A stretch of 64,000 bases of DNA from Armatimonas rosea (lineage in GTDB: Bacteria; Armatimonadota; Armatimonadia; Armatimonadales; Armatimonadaceae), in contig NZ_JACHGW010000001.1 in assembly GCF_014202505.1 (NCBI RefSeq), forward strand, positions 806,001 through 870,000, written 5' to 3'. Positions 50,256 to 58,221 of this stretch are shown piece by piece. Made by a program: the position numbers and the translations under genes. The notes beneath the pieces are model-generated. The model worked only from the letters and a program-made list of their open reading frames with translations. It was not told the origin of the DNA and did not search any database. How positions within the stretch are numbered: the first letter of the stretch is position 1; each line of letters begins with the position of its first letter.

Positions 50256-51295
50256 GCGCCGGGGTCCGTGCCCTGGTTGATCACCCGCCAGCTATCGTCG
50301 AGGACGGGCCGGGGGAGCTCGCCCTTTTGGGCCTTGTTGGCCCACTGGGAATCGACAATCAAGGCGCGGGCCAGCGCGACCGCTTCCGCATGTCCCTCAT
50401 TGATGTAGTCCGTGGCTTCTTGGGGCGTGAGGATATTGCCCGCGACGATCCGGGGCTTGCTCGAAAACTGCCGTACCCAGTCCGAGAGCAGGGTCTCGGT
50501 GCCGAAGTAGCCACGCCGGGACTCGCGCCAGCAGGAGATGTCCCACGCATCCACTCCTGCGGCCTCCAGGGCGACCAGAAACGCTTGCAGGCTCTCAGGC
50601 GTGACCGGGGCATTGGGCGCATCGGGGGCATCGGCATGAATGGAGAAGCGGTAGAGGAGCGGGATCTGCGGGCCGATCGCCGCCCGCACGGCCTGGGTCA
50701 CGGCGACGGGAAAGGCCAGCGGGTCGCCCCACTTGTCGGTGCGCTTGTTGACATCCTGTCGCCAGAACTGATGGAGAAGATAGCCGTGCGCGCCGTGGAG
50801 CTCCAGAAAGTCGCAGCCGGCCTCGATCGAGCGACGGGCACCCGCGGCAAAGTCGTCGATAATCTGCTCGATCTCGCCTTCTGTGAGCGCCCGCGCGGGA
50901 TCGAAGCCCTCGCGTGTCCAGTCCGAGGCGCTGACGGGCTGCTGGCCCAGGAGCTTGTTCGAGCTGGCCGCGCCGCCGTGAAAGAGCTGTGTCCCAAAGA
51001 GCGCGCCGTGGGCATGGGCCACGTCGACACAGCGCCGCCAGCCGTCGGTGTAGCTATCGTCGGCGATTCCGACCGCATTTGCCCAGCCGCGCCCGCCCTG
51101 GGAGACAAAGACCGCCGCCCCGATCAGCGTGCCCGTCCCCCCCGCCGCCCGTCGCTCGTACCAGTCCACGATCCAGTCGGTGATGTGCCCCGACTCCGAG
51201 GCTTGGTTGAGGGTCATCGGGCCCATCACGACACGGTTGGGGAGCGCGGGAAAGTCGCCGCCAAGCGGGAGAGGGGAGAAGAGGGAGGTGTCCAT
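50252..51295 (-). CDS. NADH:flavin oxidoreductase, Old Yellow Enzyme family
   Basis: 347-residue FMN-dependent TIM-barrel ene-reductase. 'LPNRVVMGPMTLNQASESG' (about 18-36), 'GTQLFHGGA' (about 99-107), 'FAAGARRSIEAGCDFLELHGAHGYLLHQF' (about 150-178), 'NKRTDKWG', and a C-terminal FMN-phosphate region ('IVAGNILTPQEATDYINEGHAEAVALARALI') are family standards. It would reduce activated C=C bonds; the physiological substrate is unknown. TAAACT (51302-51307) ends 6 nt before ATG 51295, and the gene is divergent from the deacetylase gene. Confidence 0.92.
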   Translation of the reverse strand: MDTSLFSPLPLGGDFPALPNRVVMGPMTLNQASESGHITDWIVDWYERRAAGGTGTLIGAAVFVSQGGRGWANAVGIADDSYTDGWRRCVDVAHAHGALFGTQLFHGGAASSNKLLGQQPVSASDWTREGFDPARALTEGEIEQIIDDFAAGARRSIEAGCDFLELHGAHGYLLHQFWRQDVNKRTDKWGDPLAFPVAVTQAVRAAIGPQIPLLYRFSIHADAPDAPNAPVTPESLQAFLVALEAAGVDAWDISCWRESRRGYFGTETLLSDWVRQFSSKPRIVAGNILTPQEATDYINEGHAEAVALARALIVDSQWANKAQKGELPRPVLDDSWRVINQGTDPGA

Positions 51296-51301
51296 GAGGG
51301 G

Positions 51302-51318
51302 AGTTTACCCGGTAAAAT
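51302..51318. promoter_or_regulatory. Back-to-back divergent leaderless -10 boxes
   Basis: Minus-strand TAAACT (51302-51307) and plus-strand TAAAAT (51313-51318) sit within 17 bp and include the near-palindrome TTTACC-C-GGTAAA. Each ends 6 nt before its own ATG (51295 and 51325). The start codons are only 29 bp apart, so each promoter's upstream part lies in the other gene. Confidence 0.6.
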
Positions 51319-51324
51319 CGCCCT

Positions 51325-52032
51325 ATGAGCCTTCCTGTGGTCCACCCAAGCGCCCGAAGAGCGCCGCGCACCCTGTTTCTGGTCTGGCACGATATCGTCC
51401 CCCGCGAGAAGCTTGTCTGGTTTGACACGACTCTTGCGGAGTTTCAGGCGCAGCTTAGGGCGCTGGAGAAGGCGAAGGTGCATCCTATCGCGCTGCCCCA
51501 AGTCGAGGCCTGGCTCACCACGGGGCAGAGCCCACCCCCGCCCAAGAGTGTCGTACTCTGCTTCGATGATAACACGCAGGGAATCTTTGACCTTGCTCTG
51601 CCTGAGCTGAAGCGCCGCGGCTGGCCCTTTGTGGTCTCGGCACACACCGCGTTTGTGGGTGTCAGGACCGGCAAGATGCACAACGACTGGGCGGCCCTCA
51701 AGGAGCTGGCACAGAGCAGCGCGACCATCGTCTCGCAGACCCACTCGCACCCCCCGGACCTGCGGACCTTTCCCGATACGAAGCTGGCCAAGGAGTTTGC
51801 GCTCTCGAAGGCCTCGATGGCAAAGCACCTAGGAACCACGCCGCGCTATGTCACGTATCCGTCGGGGAAGTGGGACGCACGGGTCGCGGCGGCGGCGCAG
51901 GCGGCGGGCTACACGCTGGGCCTCACGGAGGACTTTGGCTGGGCGGAGCGCTCCCCCCATCGCCTGGGAATCTTGCGCTACTCCACCCACCGCCGCTGGG
52001 CGGAGGCACTCCAGGCGCTTACGACAAGATAA
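51325..52032 (+). CDS. Polysaccharide deacetylase-family protein (NodB/CE4)
   Basis: 235 residues, no signal peptide. The NodB fold shows 'VVLCFDDNTQGIFDLALPELKRRGWPFVVSAH' (about 73-104; D-D of motif 1), 'IVSQTHSHPPDLR' (about 134-146; metal-binding H-x-x-x-H-type motif 2) and 'YVTYPSGKWDARVAAAAQAAGYTLGLTEDFG' (about 175-205). CE4 enzymes remove N- or O-acetyl groups from glycans. Lack of an export signal is unusual. The start is leaderless. Confidence 0.82.
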   Translation: MSLPVVHPSARRAPRTLFLVWHDIVPREKLVWFDTTLAEFQAQLRALEKAKVHPIALPQVEAWLTTGQSPPPPKSVVLCFDDNTQGIFDLALPELKRRGWPFVVSAHTAFVGVRTGKMHNDWAALKELAQSSATIVSQTHSHPPDLRTFPDTKLAKEFALSKASMAKHLGTTPRYVTYPSGKWDARVAAAAQAAGYTLGLTEDFGWAERSPHRLGILRYSTHRRWAEALQALTTR

Positions 52033-52075
52033 TGATCTCTATATCCGTCTTCGGCGTGCCAATAATCTGCCTAGA

Positions 52076-53176
52076 ATGAATGACTCGGCTCTCAGGGAGC
52101 TTCCGAAACCTCGACGTAAAGAAGCGGAGGCAGTCTCGTTTGATCCGGAGACGACAGCACTCTTGGCGCGACTCGGCTCCCCGGAGTGGCAGGAGCGGGT
52201 GCAGGTTGCGGAGCTTCTGGGAGAGCGGCAGGAGCCGGCTCTGGTGCGGCACCTGGTTCAGCAGCTCGCCGCCCCGGACTTCCGGGTGCGCCGTGCGGCG
52301 GCCGAGGCACTGGGGCACATGGGGGCGTTCGCGGCCGACGAGCTTCTGGGAGCGCTTACCCACAAGAGTGACCTGGTGCGTCAGTCCGCGCTGGCTGGCC
52401 TGCGTGTGGCGGAGAAGGCGGCCTACCCGGCTCTCTTTGCGGCGGCGCGGGGCAAGCAGGTCACACGCCGCCGGGCCGCGATCGAGGCGCTGGGGGCGCT
52501 GCGTGTCTTTGGAAGTGTGGCGATCCTCAAGGAGTGTCTCCTAGACCCCGATGCAGAGTCACGCTGGCGAGCGGCGGCGGCCCTAGGCGAGCTCCGGGCG
52601 CTCCAGGCGGTTCCTGAGCTCTTGGACGTGCTCCTCGACGACGATGACCAGGTGCGCTGGGCGGCGGCGACCGCGCTGGGGCAGCTGGGGGACCGGCTTG
52701 CCGTCGAGTCGCTCTTGGGGGCGCTACAGGATAGCAGTGAGGGCGTCCGCAGCGCGGCGGCATGGGCCTTGGGCGAGATCGGGGATGCCCGCGCGATCTT
52801 CTCCCTCACCCCGCTGGCACAGGCAGGTGCCCCCGATGTCCGGCGTGCCGCGATTCTGGCCCTCGGAAAACTCAACGACCCCGTGGGGCAGGCCGTGGTC
52901 TTGGCCCTGCTCCACGATCCCAGCACCGAGCTCCGGCTGGTCGCGATCGAGGCGCTTGCCCTCATGGGAGGAAGCGAGGGCCTACGAGCGCTCCTAAACT
53001 TGCTCGGGGAGAGCGATGCGACCGTGCGCCACGCGGCTCTGGAGGCTGTGGTGGGCTTTGGTCACACGGCGGAGGCTCCCCTGAAGACCTACTTAGCCCG
53101 CTCCACGGGCTGGGCCGCGACAACCGCCCAAGAGGCACTGGATCGTCTCTGGCGGGAGCGCCGCCGGGCCGCGTGA
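52076..53176 (+). CDS. HEAT-repeat protein
   Basis: 366-residue solenoid of about ten HEAT/PBS-lyase-type repeats of 31 residues ('VRRAAAEALGHMGA', 'SRWRAAAALGELRAL', 'VRWAAATALGQLGD', 'VRSAAAWALGEIGD', 'VRRAAILALGKLND'). Such proteins act as scaffolds or as phycobilin-lyase relatives; no catalytic residues are seen. ATG 52076 lies 7 nt after TAATCT (52063-52068). It follows the deacetylase gene by 43 bp and converges with the lptCA operon. Confidence 0.85.
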   Translation: MNDSALRELPKPRRKEAEAVSFDPETTALLARLGSPEWQERVQVAELLGERQEPALVRHLVQQLAAPDFRVRRAAAEALGHMGAFAADELLGALTHKSDLVRQSALAGLRVAEKAAYPALFAAARGKQVTRRRAAIEALGALRVFGSVAILKECLLDPDAESRWRAAAALGELRALQAVPELLDVLLDDDDQVRWAAATALGQLGDRLAVESLLGALQDSSEGVRSAAAWALGEIGDARAIFSLTPLAQAGAPDVRRAAILALGKLNDPVGQAVVLALLHDPSTELRLVAIEALALMGGSEGLRALLNLLGESDATVRHAALEAVVGFGHTAEAPLKTYLARSTGWAATTAQEALDRLWRERRRAA

Positions 53177-53180
53177 GCCG

Positions 53181-54212
53181 CTAGCCCCAGTGACGAATCT
53201 GCTCTTTGACCGGCGCGACTCCCTCGGGTACGACAATCACCCCGGCGACCCCACGCTCTAGAAGCTCCTCTAGTCCCAGAAGCTGCCCAAAGACCCACTC
53301 CACGCGCACTCGAAGCGGCACTTGCTCCCAGGGGGGCGTCTCAGGGTTGGGGGCGTCGAAGTCCCCCGTGAGGCTGATGGTCTCCTCAAAGCCCGGGAGC
53401 TCCCCGGCCAGCGAGGCAAGGCGTGGGAGCTCGGCGCGCTGGTTTTCCTCTTGAAGCTCCTCGACAAGCTCGCGTAGCTCGGTGCGCAGGGTCTCCAGAG
53501 AGAGCGGGAGCTCGTCGGGGTGGAGGCACCAGCGCAGGCGCGAGCGTGCCGCCAGCCGCACAACTCCCTCGGGATCGAGACTCTCAAAGGGCAGGGCTAG
53601 GGCTAAGTCCCCTCCGCCCACCAGTGCCTGCGCTGCCCAGAGCGCCTCTTCTTCCCAAGGCCCGTCGGTGAGCAGTAGGCCGTCGGCACCCGCTGCCATC
53701 GCGGCCTCGGCCTCCGCGAGGCTCGTGGCGTGGCCCCAGACCGCGATGGCGACCCCCTCGGTGGTGAAGGCGGGGAAGTTCTGCTCATCCAGGAGGACAC
53801 GCGGCTGGTGCTTTGCCTGGAGCCGGGCGACCTCAAAGGCGCTGGGCTCGACCGTCACGCGGCCCCGTTCGGGCTCCAGGAGCAGGAGCTCGCCCTCGCC
53901 CACCGCGAGCAGGGCCTCGTCCACTCCCGCGATCAGGACGACCCCTTCGGGGAGCTGTGGCGGACGTGTGGGGAGCCGCTCGGAGATCACTCCATTGAGG
54001 GCTGCGCCTTGTGGCAGGGGCAGCAAGAGGGCCGTGGCCGGGTCCTCCGCGACCAGCACCAGGCCCATCGGGACATCCTCGCGCCGTCGCCAGCGGTCCA
54101 GCTCGACCAGCAGGGTCTCATCGAGGGTGGCGCGTCCCCCTGCAAGATCGAGCCGGGCGGCACGGCCCATCGCATGGCCCGTTCCAAAGCCCTGCCCCGT
54201 TAAGGTCTTCAC
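53181..54212 (-). CDS. Degenerate PEP-utilising-enzyme (PtsI-like) paralogue coupled to lptCA
   Basis: 343 residues, unknown function. The order of parts resembles PTS enzyme I: 'TGQGFGTGHAMGRAARL' (about 4-20, like the PtsI opening), a swivelling-domain-like segment ('GLVLVAEDPATALLLPLPQG', 'LLAVGEGELLLLEPERGRVTV', about 50-122) and a TIM-barrel-like C-terminus ('AEAAMAAGADGLLLTDG', 'LALALPFESLDPEGVVRLA'). Where enzyme I has the G-x-x-S-H active histidine, this protein reads 'NGVISERL', with Glu. It is therefore probably non-catalytic. Its ATG overlaps the lptA stop by 4 bp. The assignment is by eye and needs a profile search. Confidence 0.45.
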   Translation of the reverse strand: MKTLTGQGFGTGHAMGRAARLDLAGGRATLDETLLVELDRWRRREDVPMGLVLVAEDPATALLLPLPQGAALNGVISERLPTRPPQLPEGVVLIAGVDEALLAVGEGELLLLEPERGRVTVEPSAFEVARLQAKHQPRVLLDEQNFPAFTTEGVAIAVWGHATSLAEAEAAMAAGADGLLLTDGPWEEEALWAAQALVGGGDLALALPFESLDPEGVVRLAARSRLRWCLHPDELPLSLETLRTELRELVEELQEENQRAELPRLASLAGELPGFEETISLTGDFDAPNPETPPWEQVPLRVRVEWVFGQLLGLEELLERGVAGVIVVPEGVAPVKEQIRHWG

Positions 54213-55099
54213 GGCAGGCCGTCTCCGTCGTCTTTCTCGCCCTTGATCTTCGTGCCCAGCTTGACCGGGGAGAAGTCCAGGGTCTCGGCGCCCTCTTTGA
54301 GGATGGCATCGGCGAGGTCGCCCAGGATCTGATCGCCCTTGTCACTCACCGCGACCACGTTGCCCTTGATGATCACGTGCTCCTCGGTACCGAAGTACTC
54401 CAGGCTGCTGCCGGTGATGGTCCAGTTTTTCTCTTTGTGCTTGAAGGTGATCTTGACATTGGTGTCGGTGAAGCCGTGTTTTTGCTTCCACCAGTAGCGC
54501 AGCTTGTCGCAGGTGATGGTCACGGGGCTCTTGAAGTCCTTGCGGGGGGAGTTGACCGTGGCCTTGGGGTTGTCCTGCTTGGGCCGCGCCACAATCTTGA
54601 CATCGCCCGTCAGGTCGGCGTAGCGTAGCTCGTTTTTATAATAGGCGACTCCACTATTACTGTTGAGCGTGTTCTGTGTATCTTCGATTCTGAGCTTGCC
54701 GGGGGCGCTGGCAATCCTTGTTTTCTCATTGTAGAGGACTGTATCGGAGACAAATTTGACATCTTTGTGGGAGAGCTGGGCATCGCCCTTGAGGGTCCAG
54801 AGTTCTCCTTGGGGGGTCGATCTCCAGGTCATGAGCTTGCCATAGGGGTAGTAGTCCGGGTCCTGACTATTTTCGGGCTCAGGAGGAGTCGCCGGTGGAG
54901 TAATCTGTACTTGCTTGGGAGCTGTGGGAGGTGTTTTGGGCAACAGCACGGGGGCGACTCCAGCAGGTTTATTGGCCGGAGGTTTTGGGGTTTGGCCTGT
55001 GGGCTTTGTGCTTGAAGCTGGGGGCTTGGTTTGAGCGAAAAGACCTGCTGTGGTTAGAGCACAGGCGACAGTAAAAACCAGGCTGGGATAGGCTTTCAT
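54209..55099 (-). CDS. lptA: LptA/OstA-like periplasmic protein
   Basis: 296 residues. Signal peptide about 1-22 ('SLVFTVACALTTAGLFA'), a Pro/Lys/Thr-rich linker (about 23-80), then OstA-type beta-jellyroll strands: 'GELWTLKGDAQLSHKDVKFVSDTVLYNEKTRIASAPGKLRI' (about 98-138), 'ELRYADLTGDVKIVAR' and 'ITCDKLRYWWKQKHGF', 'SSLEYFGTEEHVIIKGNVVAV'. LptA proteins bridge LPS from LptC to LptD across the periplasm. The gene is coupled both to the upstream lptC-like gene and to the downstream PtsI-like gene by ATGA overlaps. Confidence 0.75.
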   Translation of the reverse strand: MKAYPSLVFTVACALTTAGLFAQTKPPASSTKPTGQTPKPPANKPAGVAPVLLPKTPPTAPKQVQITPPATPPEPENSQDPDYYPYGKLMTWRSTPQGELWTLKGDAQLSHKDVKFVSDTVLYNEKTRIASAPGKLRIEDTQNTLNSNSGVAYYKNELRYADLTGDVKIVARPKQDNPKATVNSPRKDFKSPVTITCDKLRYWWKQKHGFTDTNVKITFKHKEKNWTITGSSLEYFGTEEHVIIKGNVVAVSDKGDQILGDLADAILKEGAETLDFSPVKLGTKIKGEKDDGDGLP

Positions 55100-55827
55100 A
55101 GGGTATCAATTTCATCTTTACGGGCACGGATTCGCCCCCGAAACTCCGTCAGGGAGAACTCATGTGTTTCAACATTTAGAGTGAGATCACGTCCATAGAC
55201 TTCATCATTCTTCTCTGTCAAGAGCTTAATCTCACCGTCGCAGGTAACCACTTTCGAGCCGACTTCGTAGCGCAGGTGGCTGCTGCGGATCGTGAGCTTG
55301 CCGAGCGAGGCGGGGAGCTCGCCGCGGGTGGGCTTGTCGGGGGGGAGGACGATGACCTGGATCGAGCCAGTGGCGAGAAAGACCTTTGCCTTGGTATCAA
55401 AGGTCGCGGTGGGGGCGGAGAGGGTCGCGCGGGGCTTGCCTTTCTGCAGGAGAGTCGTCTCTAGGCCGCGCGGGAAATCGAGCTTGGTCTGGTCGGTGAA
55501 GACGGCATCAGGGGCGCTGAGCTGGGCGGCGGGCTGGTTCTGGTCGAGGAGGGTGACCTTGAGGCCCTCGGGGAAGCGCATGGTGCGCCGGTCCCGCTCC
55601 GTGTCGATAACGGTCGCGGCCAGGACCCAGGCGCGCTGCGCGTTTTCGTAGCCGGTGACCTGGACCCCGCGGAAGCGCACGGAGACATTGGCGCTGGGGG
55701 GCGGTGCGATCGCGGCCGCGAGGTTGAGGGCACCGCTCTGCTGGGCTCGGCGCAGGGCGAGGCCCGTGCCCAGGGTGAGCAGGAGGGCTACCAGGACTAG
55801 CAGGAGGCGCTGTACTCGCTCACTCAT
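55096..55827 (-). CDS. lptC: LptC-like bitopic membrane protein
   Basis: 243 residues. One N-terminal membrane anchor (about 7-25, 'LLLVLVALLLTLGTGLALR') and a periplasmic beta-jellyroll ('VSVRFRGVQVTGYENAQRAWVLAATVIDTERD' region, about 47-80; 'LSAPDAVFTDQTKLDFPRGLETTLL', 'ATFDTKAKVFLATGSIQVI', 'KVVTCDGEIKLLTEKNDEVYG'), the layout of LptC, which receives LPS from the LptBFG transporter and passes it to LptA. It is longer than E. coli LptC (about 190). It is the first gene of the lptC-lptA-PtsI-like operon. lptB is not nearby. Confidence 0.72.
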   Translation of the reverse strand: MSERVQRLLLVLVALLLTLGTGLALRRAQQSGALNLAAAIAPPPSANVSVRFRGVQVTGYENAQRAWVLAATVIDTERDRRTMRFPEGLKVTLLDQNQPAAQLSAPDAVFTDQTKLDFPRGLETTLLQKGKPRATLSAPTATFDTKAKVFLATGSIQVIVLPPDKPTRGELPASLGKLTIRSSHLRYEVGSKVVTCDGEIKLLTEKNDEVYGRDLTLNVETHEFSLTEFRGRIRARKDEIDTL

Positions 55828-55842
55828 GGTTCCGAAAGAACA

Positions 55843-55866
55843 ACTCCCGACACAAAGGCCGGGAGT
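55843..55866 (-). terminator. Likely terminator of the lipoprotein gene
   Basis: 7-bp stem ACTCCCG/CGGGAGT with a 10-nt loop, followed on the minus strand by TGTTCTTTC; 22 bp after the lipoprotein gene stop. Confidence 0.5.
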
Positions 55867-55887
55867 CTGTCGGTGTAGTGCTCGTCG

Positions 55888-56349
55888 CTAGTCAAGCGGC
55901 GGCGGTGGTGGTGGGCCATCCTTGCTGAAGAGCTTGATGACACCTAGATTACGTGTCTGCCCCTCAGCGGTTGCTCCCACTGCGATACCGGGACTGACAA
56001 CATTGACTGCGACACCATTGACAGTGGCGCTGTTGTAGAAGTTATTACTCGGCCCCACGACGGTTGCGTAGAGAGTCCCGCCCGTTGCAGGAGCTTTCAG
56101 GCTGAAGTTACCGTTCACATCGGAGGCAGTATTAACTCCATTGAAGGAGACAACCGCACCCGCGACGGACTGATCTCCGTTGTAGGAGTCAACCACTCGC
56201 CCCGTAAGAACCGCGAGCTTGCTTGGGTCGGGTGTTGGGCTTGCTGGTGGATCGCCACCATCACCCCCACCACAACCTACCAACGGCACTATCAGGAGCG
56301 CACTGAGCGCTAGGACAACCGCGTAGCGATGGCTCTTGCCAAAGATCAT
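55888..56349 (-). CDS. Lipoprotein with a carboxypeptidase-regulatory-like domain
   Basis: 153 residues. Signal with lipobox 'LLIVPLVGC' and lipidation Cys about residue 25, followed by a Gly/Asp/Pro linker. The beta-sandwich 'LTGRVVDSYNGDQSVAGAVVSFNGVNTASDVNGNFSLKAP' (about 46-85) is of the carboxypeptidase-regulatory-like class, as in the 26127 protein. The C-terminus is Pro-rich ('GPPPPPPLD'). GGAGG lies 6 nt before ATG 56349. A TATACT box at 56398-56403 predicts a normal leader of about 40 nt. Confidence 0.7.
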   Translation of the reverse strand: MIFGKSHRYAVVLALSALLIVPLVGCGGGDGGDPPASPTPDPSKLAVLTGRVVDSYNGDQSVAGAVVSFNGVNTASDVNGNFSLKAPATGGTLYATVVGPSNNFYNSATVNGVAVNVVSPGIAVGATAEGQTRNLGVIKLFSKDGPPPPPPLD

Positions 56350-56397
56350 TCCCATCCTCCAGGCCGCACCGATAGGCCAGCCAAAATGACAGTAGAG

Positions 56398-56403
56398 AGT
56401 ATA
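56398..56403 (-). promoter_or_regulatory. -10 box (TATACT) of the lipoprotein gene
   Basis: TATACT on the minus strand, about 48 nt before ATG 56349, which has its own Shine-Dalgarno site; a leadered promoter, in contrast to the leaderless ones. The rest of 56350-56551 holds only this and the promoter of the next gene. Confidence 0.4.
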
Positions 56404-56538
56404 GCCGAAAGCCGGGCCTCTTTGCAACCCGCTCTACTCACTATAGATTGACCATTCCTCTGCGATGTTCCTTCATGCCCCCCAGAAAATTTATTGGGAC
56501 GGGGAAGGCGTGGGGTGCAGAGGGCAAGGGAAGTGCCG

Positions 56539-56544
56539 TATATT
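56539..56544 (+). promoter_or_regulatory. -10 box (TATATT) of the nitronate monooxygenase gene
   Basis: TATATT ends 7 nt before ATG 56552. GAGGGAG fills the gap, so Shine-Dalgarno use cannot be fully excluded. Confidence 0.4.
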
Positions 56545-56551
56545 GAGGGAG

Positions 56552-57370
56552 ATGAGCTCTCTGCGACTGCCCCTCGTGGCTCCGATTGTCCAGGCTCCAC
56601 TGGGAGTCTGTGATGGGCCACGGCTTGCGGCAGCGGTCTCACGTGCGGGGGGGCTGGGGACGCTTACCTTCTGTGCTCCGTCGGTCGAGGTGACCCGAGT
56701 GCGTCTCGCGCGACTGCGGACACTCACGCACCGTCCGGTTCTGCTTGCTTTTACCGCGGAGTGGGAGAAGGAGCAAGTGCTGGAGCTCTGTCTGGAGCAG
56801 GGGTTTCGCCACTTCCAGGTCTTCTGGTGGAACGGACCACGCCTGATCCGCCGGATTCACGCCGGTGGCGGTGTTGCGCTCTGGCAGGTGGGCACCGATG
56901 GCCAGGTCGAGGAGGCGCTCCACCACGGGGCCGATGGGCTGGTTCTTCAGGGAACCGAGGCCGGTGGCCAGGTTCGGAGCCCCCATACCCTTGATGATTT
57001 TATTCCCCGTGTCCGCACGAGTGTCGGCCCTGCGTTTCCGCTGGTGGCGGGAGGGGGGCTGGCGACCCGCAGTGATGTTCAGGCGGCTCTCGCACGTGGG
57101 GCCGATGCCGCACTTCTAGGGACGCGCTTCCTTCTCACCGAGGAGGCCTTGGCCCCGCGCGTCCACAAGTACCGCCTTCTTCGTGCCCAGAGCCACCAGC
57201 TCGAGCTCGACACGCGCCTTGTGGGGCAGTGGCCCTGCTCCCCGCGCCGTCGCCTACCGACCGCCACGCTCCCCGACACGCCCAGCCTCTACGCCGGCGA
57301 GGGGCTCTCGCGCATGCACGAGCTCCCCACCGCCGCCGCGGTCGTCCGTCGGCTTAGTGCGGGCCTTTAA
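56552..57370 (+). CDS. Nitronate monooxygenase-family flavoprotein
   Basis: 272-residue FMN TIM-barrel enzyme that oxidises alkyl nitronates. 'IVQAPLGVCDGPRLAAAVSRAGGLGTLTF' (about 12-40), 'QGFRHFQVFWW', 'HHGADGLVLQGTEAGGQ' (about 123-139, FMN site), 'PLVAGGGLATRSDVQAALARGADAALLGTRFL' (about 161-192) are family hallmarks. It is a little shorter than usual (about 320-350). A longer frame from 56465 is rejected because the -10 box lies within it. The 3' end overlaps the convergent PhyH gene by 17 bp. Confidence 0.88.
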   Translation: MSSLRLPLVAPIVQAPLGVCDGPRLAAAVSRAGGLGTLTFCAPSVEVTRVRLARLRTLTHRPVLLAFTAEWEKEQVLELCLEQGFRHFQVFWWNGPRLIRRIHAGGGVALWQVGTDGQVEEALHHGADGLVLQGTEAGGQVRSPHTLDDFIPRVRTSVGPAFPLVAGGGLATRSDVQAALARGADAALLGTRFLLTEEALAPRVHKYRLLRAQSHQLELDTRLVGQWPCSPRRRLPTATLPDTPSLYAGEGLSRMHELPTAAAVVRRLSAGL

Positions 57371-58178
57371 CCTCCATCCACGTCCCACCGCAGGGGCCGC
57401 CCATCGTGGACTCCGGGAAGCCGACCGGGTTACCGTCGAAGTCGAGGCAGTTGTAGTAGTGCGAGAGCTCTGCGGAGGCCTTGGGGACATAGTGGCAGAT
57501 AAAGGCGCGCCGAAACCGGTCCTTGCTGGTGTTGGGGTAGGAGCCATGGATCACCGAGCCATTGAAAAAGAGCGTGTCGCCCGCCTTCATATTGATCGGA
57601 ACCGCCTCCATCCCCTCGGGGATATCGACATGCTGGTCGGTGAAGAAGAGGGTCTTGTCGGCGGGGGTGGGGCAGAGCACCGGGAGCGTGTGTGAGCCGG
57701 GAACCGCGACCATCCCCCCGTTTTCCTGGTCCACATCGTCGATTGCGGTCCACGCGGCGTAGCACGTATCCGGGGCGACACGGAGGTAGTAGTTGTCTTG
57801 GTGCAGGTCCTGGCCGCGCGCTCCGGCGGGCTTGAAGTAGAACATGCTCTGCGCCGCGACCGGCTCTTCGTCCATCAGCAGGTGCAGAAACTCCTCCACC
57901 CGGCTATCCAGCATGTAGCGCATCGAGAGCGGCCCCACCAGCTTATCCGTGTGCTTGTGGGGGTGCATCATCCGGGGATAGAACGCCAGTGGGTCGCTCT
58001 CCGAGTAGCCGTCCTTACCCCCCCGCCGAATCTCCGAGAGCCCCTCCACCGGGCCGTCGGCGTTCTGCGCCATAAACGTCGTCTTGATGCTCTCCACATC
58101 GTCGGGAGAGAAGAGGCCCGGCACCACCACAAACCCATCGCGGTGAAATGCCTCCGCCCATACAGCTAGGTTTTCCAT
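57354..58178 (-). CDS. Phytanoyl-CoA dioxygenase (PhyH)-family Fe(II)/2-oxoglutarate oxygenase
   Basis: 274-residue cytosolic oxygenase. Iron ligands are H126 and D128 ('LHQDNYYLR') and H211 ('FFNGSVIHGSYPN'); an Arg in 'KDRFRRAFICHY' (221-224) would bind 2-oxoglutarate. 'FHRDGFVVVPGLFSPDDVESI' is the usual PhyH opening. The substrate is unknown. TATCTT (58185-58190) ends 6 nt before ATG 58178. The divergent AraC regulator gene starts 43 bp away and may control it. Confidence 0.9.
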   Translation of the reverse strand: MENLAVWAEAFHRDGFVVVPGLFSPDDVESIKTTFMAQNADGPVEGLSEIRRGGKDGYSESDPLAFYPRMMHPHKHTDKLVGPLSMRYMLDSRVEEFLHLLMDEEPVAAQSMFYFKPAGARGQDLHQDNYYLRVAPDTCYAAWTAIDDVDQENGGMVAVPGSHTLPVLCPTPADKTLFFTDQHVDIPEGMEAVPINMKAGDTLFFNGSVIHGSYPNTSKDRFRRAFICHYVPKASAELSHYYNCLDFDGNPVGFPESTMGGPCGGTWMEVKGPH

Positions 58179-58184
58179 AGTGAT

Positions 58185-58200
58185 AAGATACGGCTAGAAT
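58185..58200. promoter_or_regulatory. Divergent promoters of the PhyH and AraC genes
   Basis: Minus-strand TATCTT (58185-58190), 6 nt before ATG 58178; plus-strand TAGAAT (58195-58200), 21 nt before ATG 58222. The AraC gene has GGGAG in its leader, the PhyH gene has no leader. Confidence 0.4.
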
Positions 58201-58221
58201 TTTTTAGAGAAAAGGGAGAGC

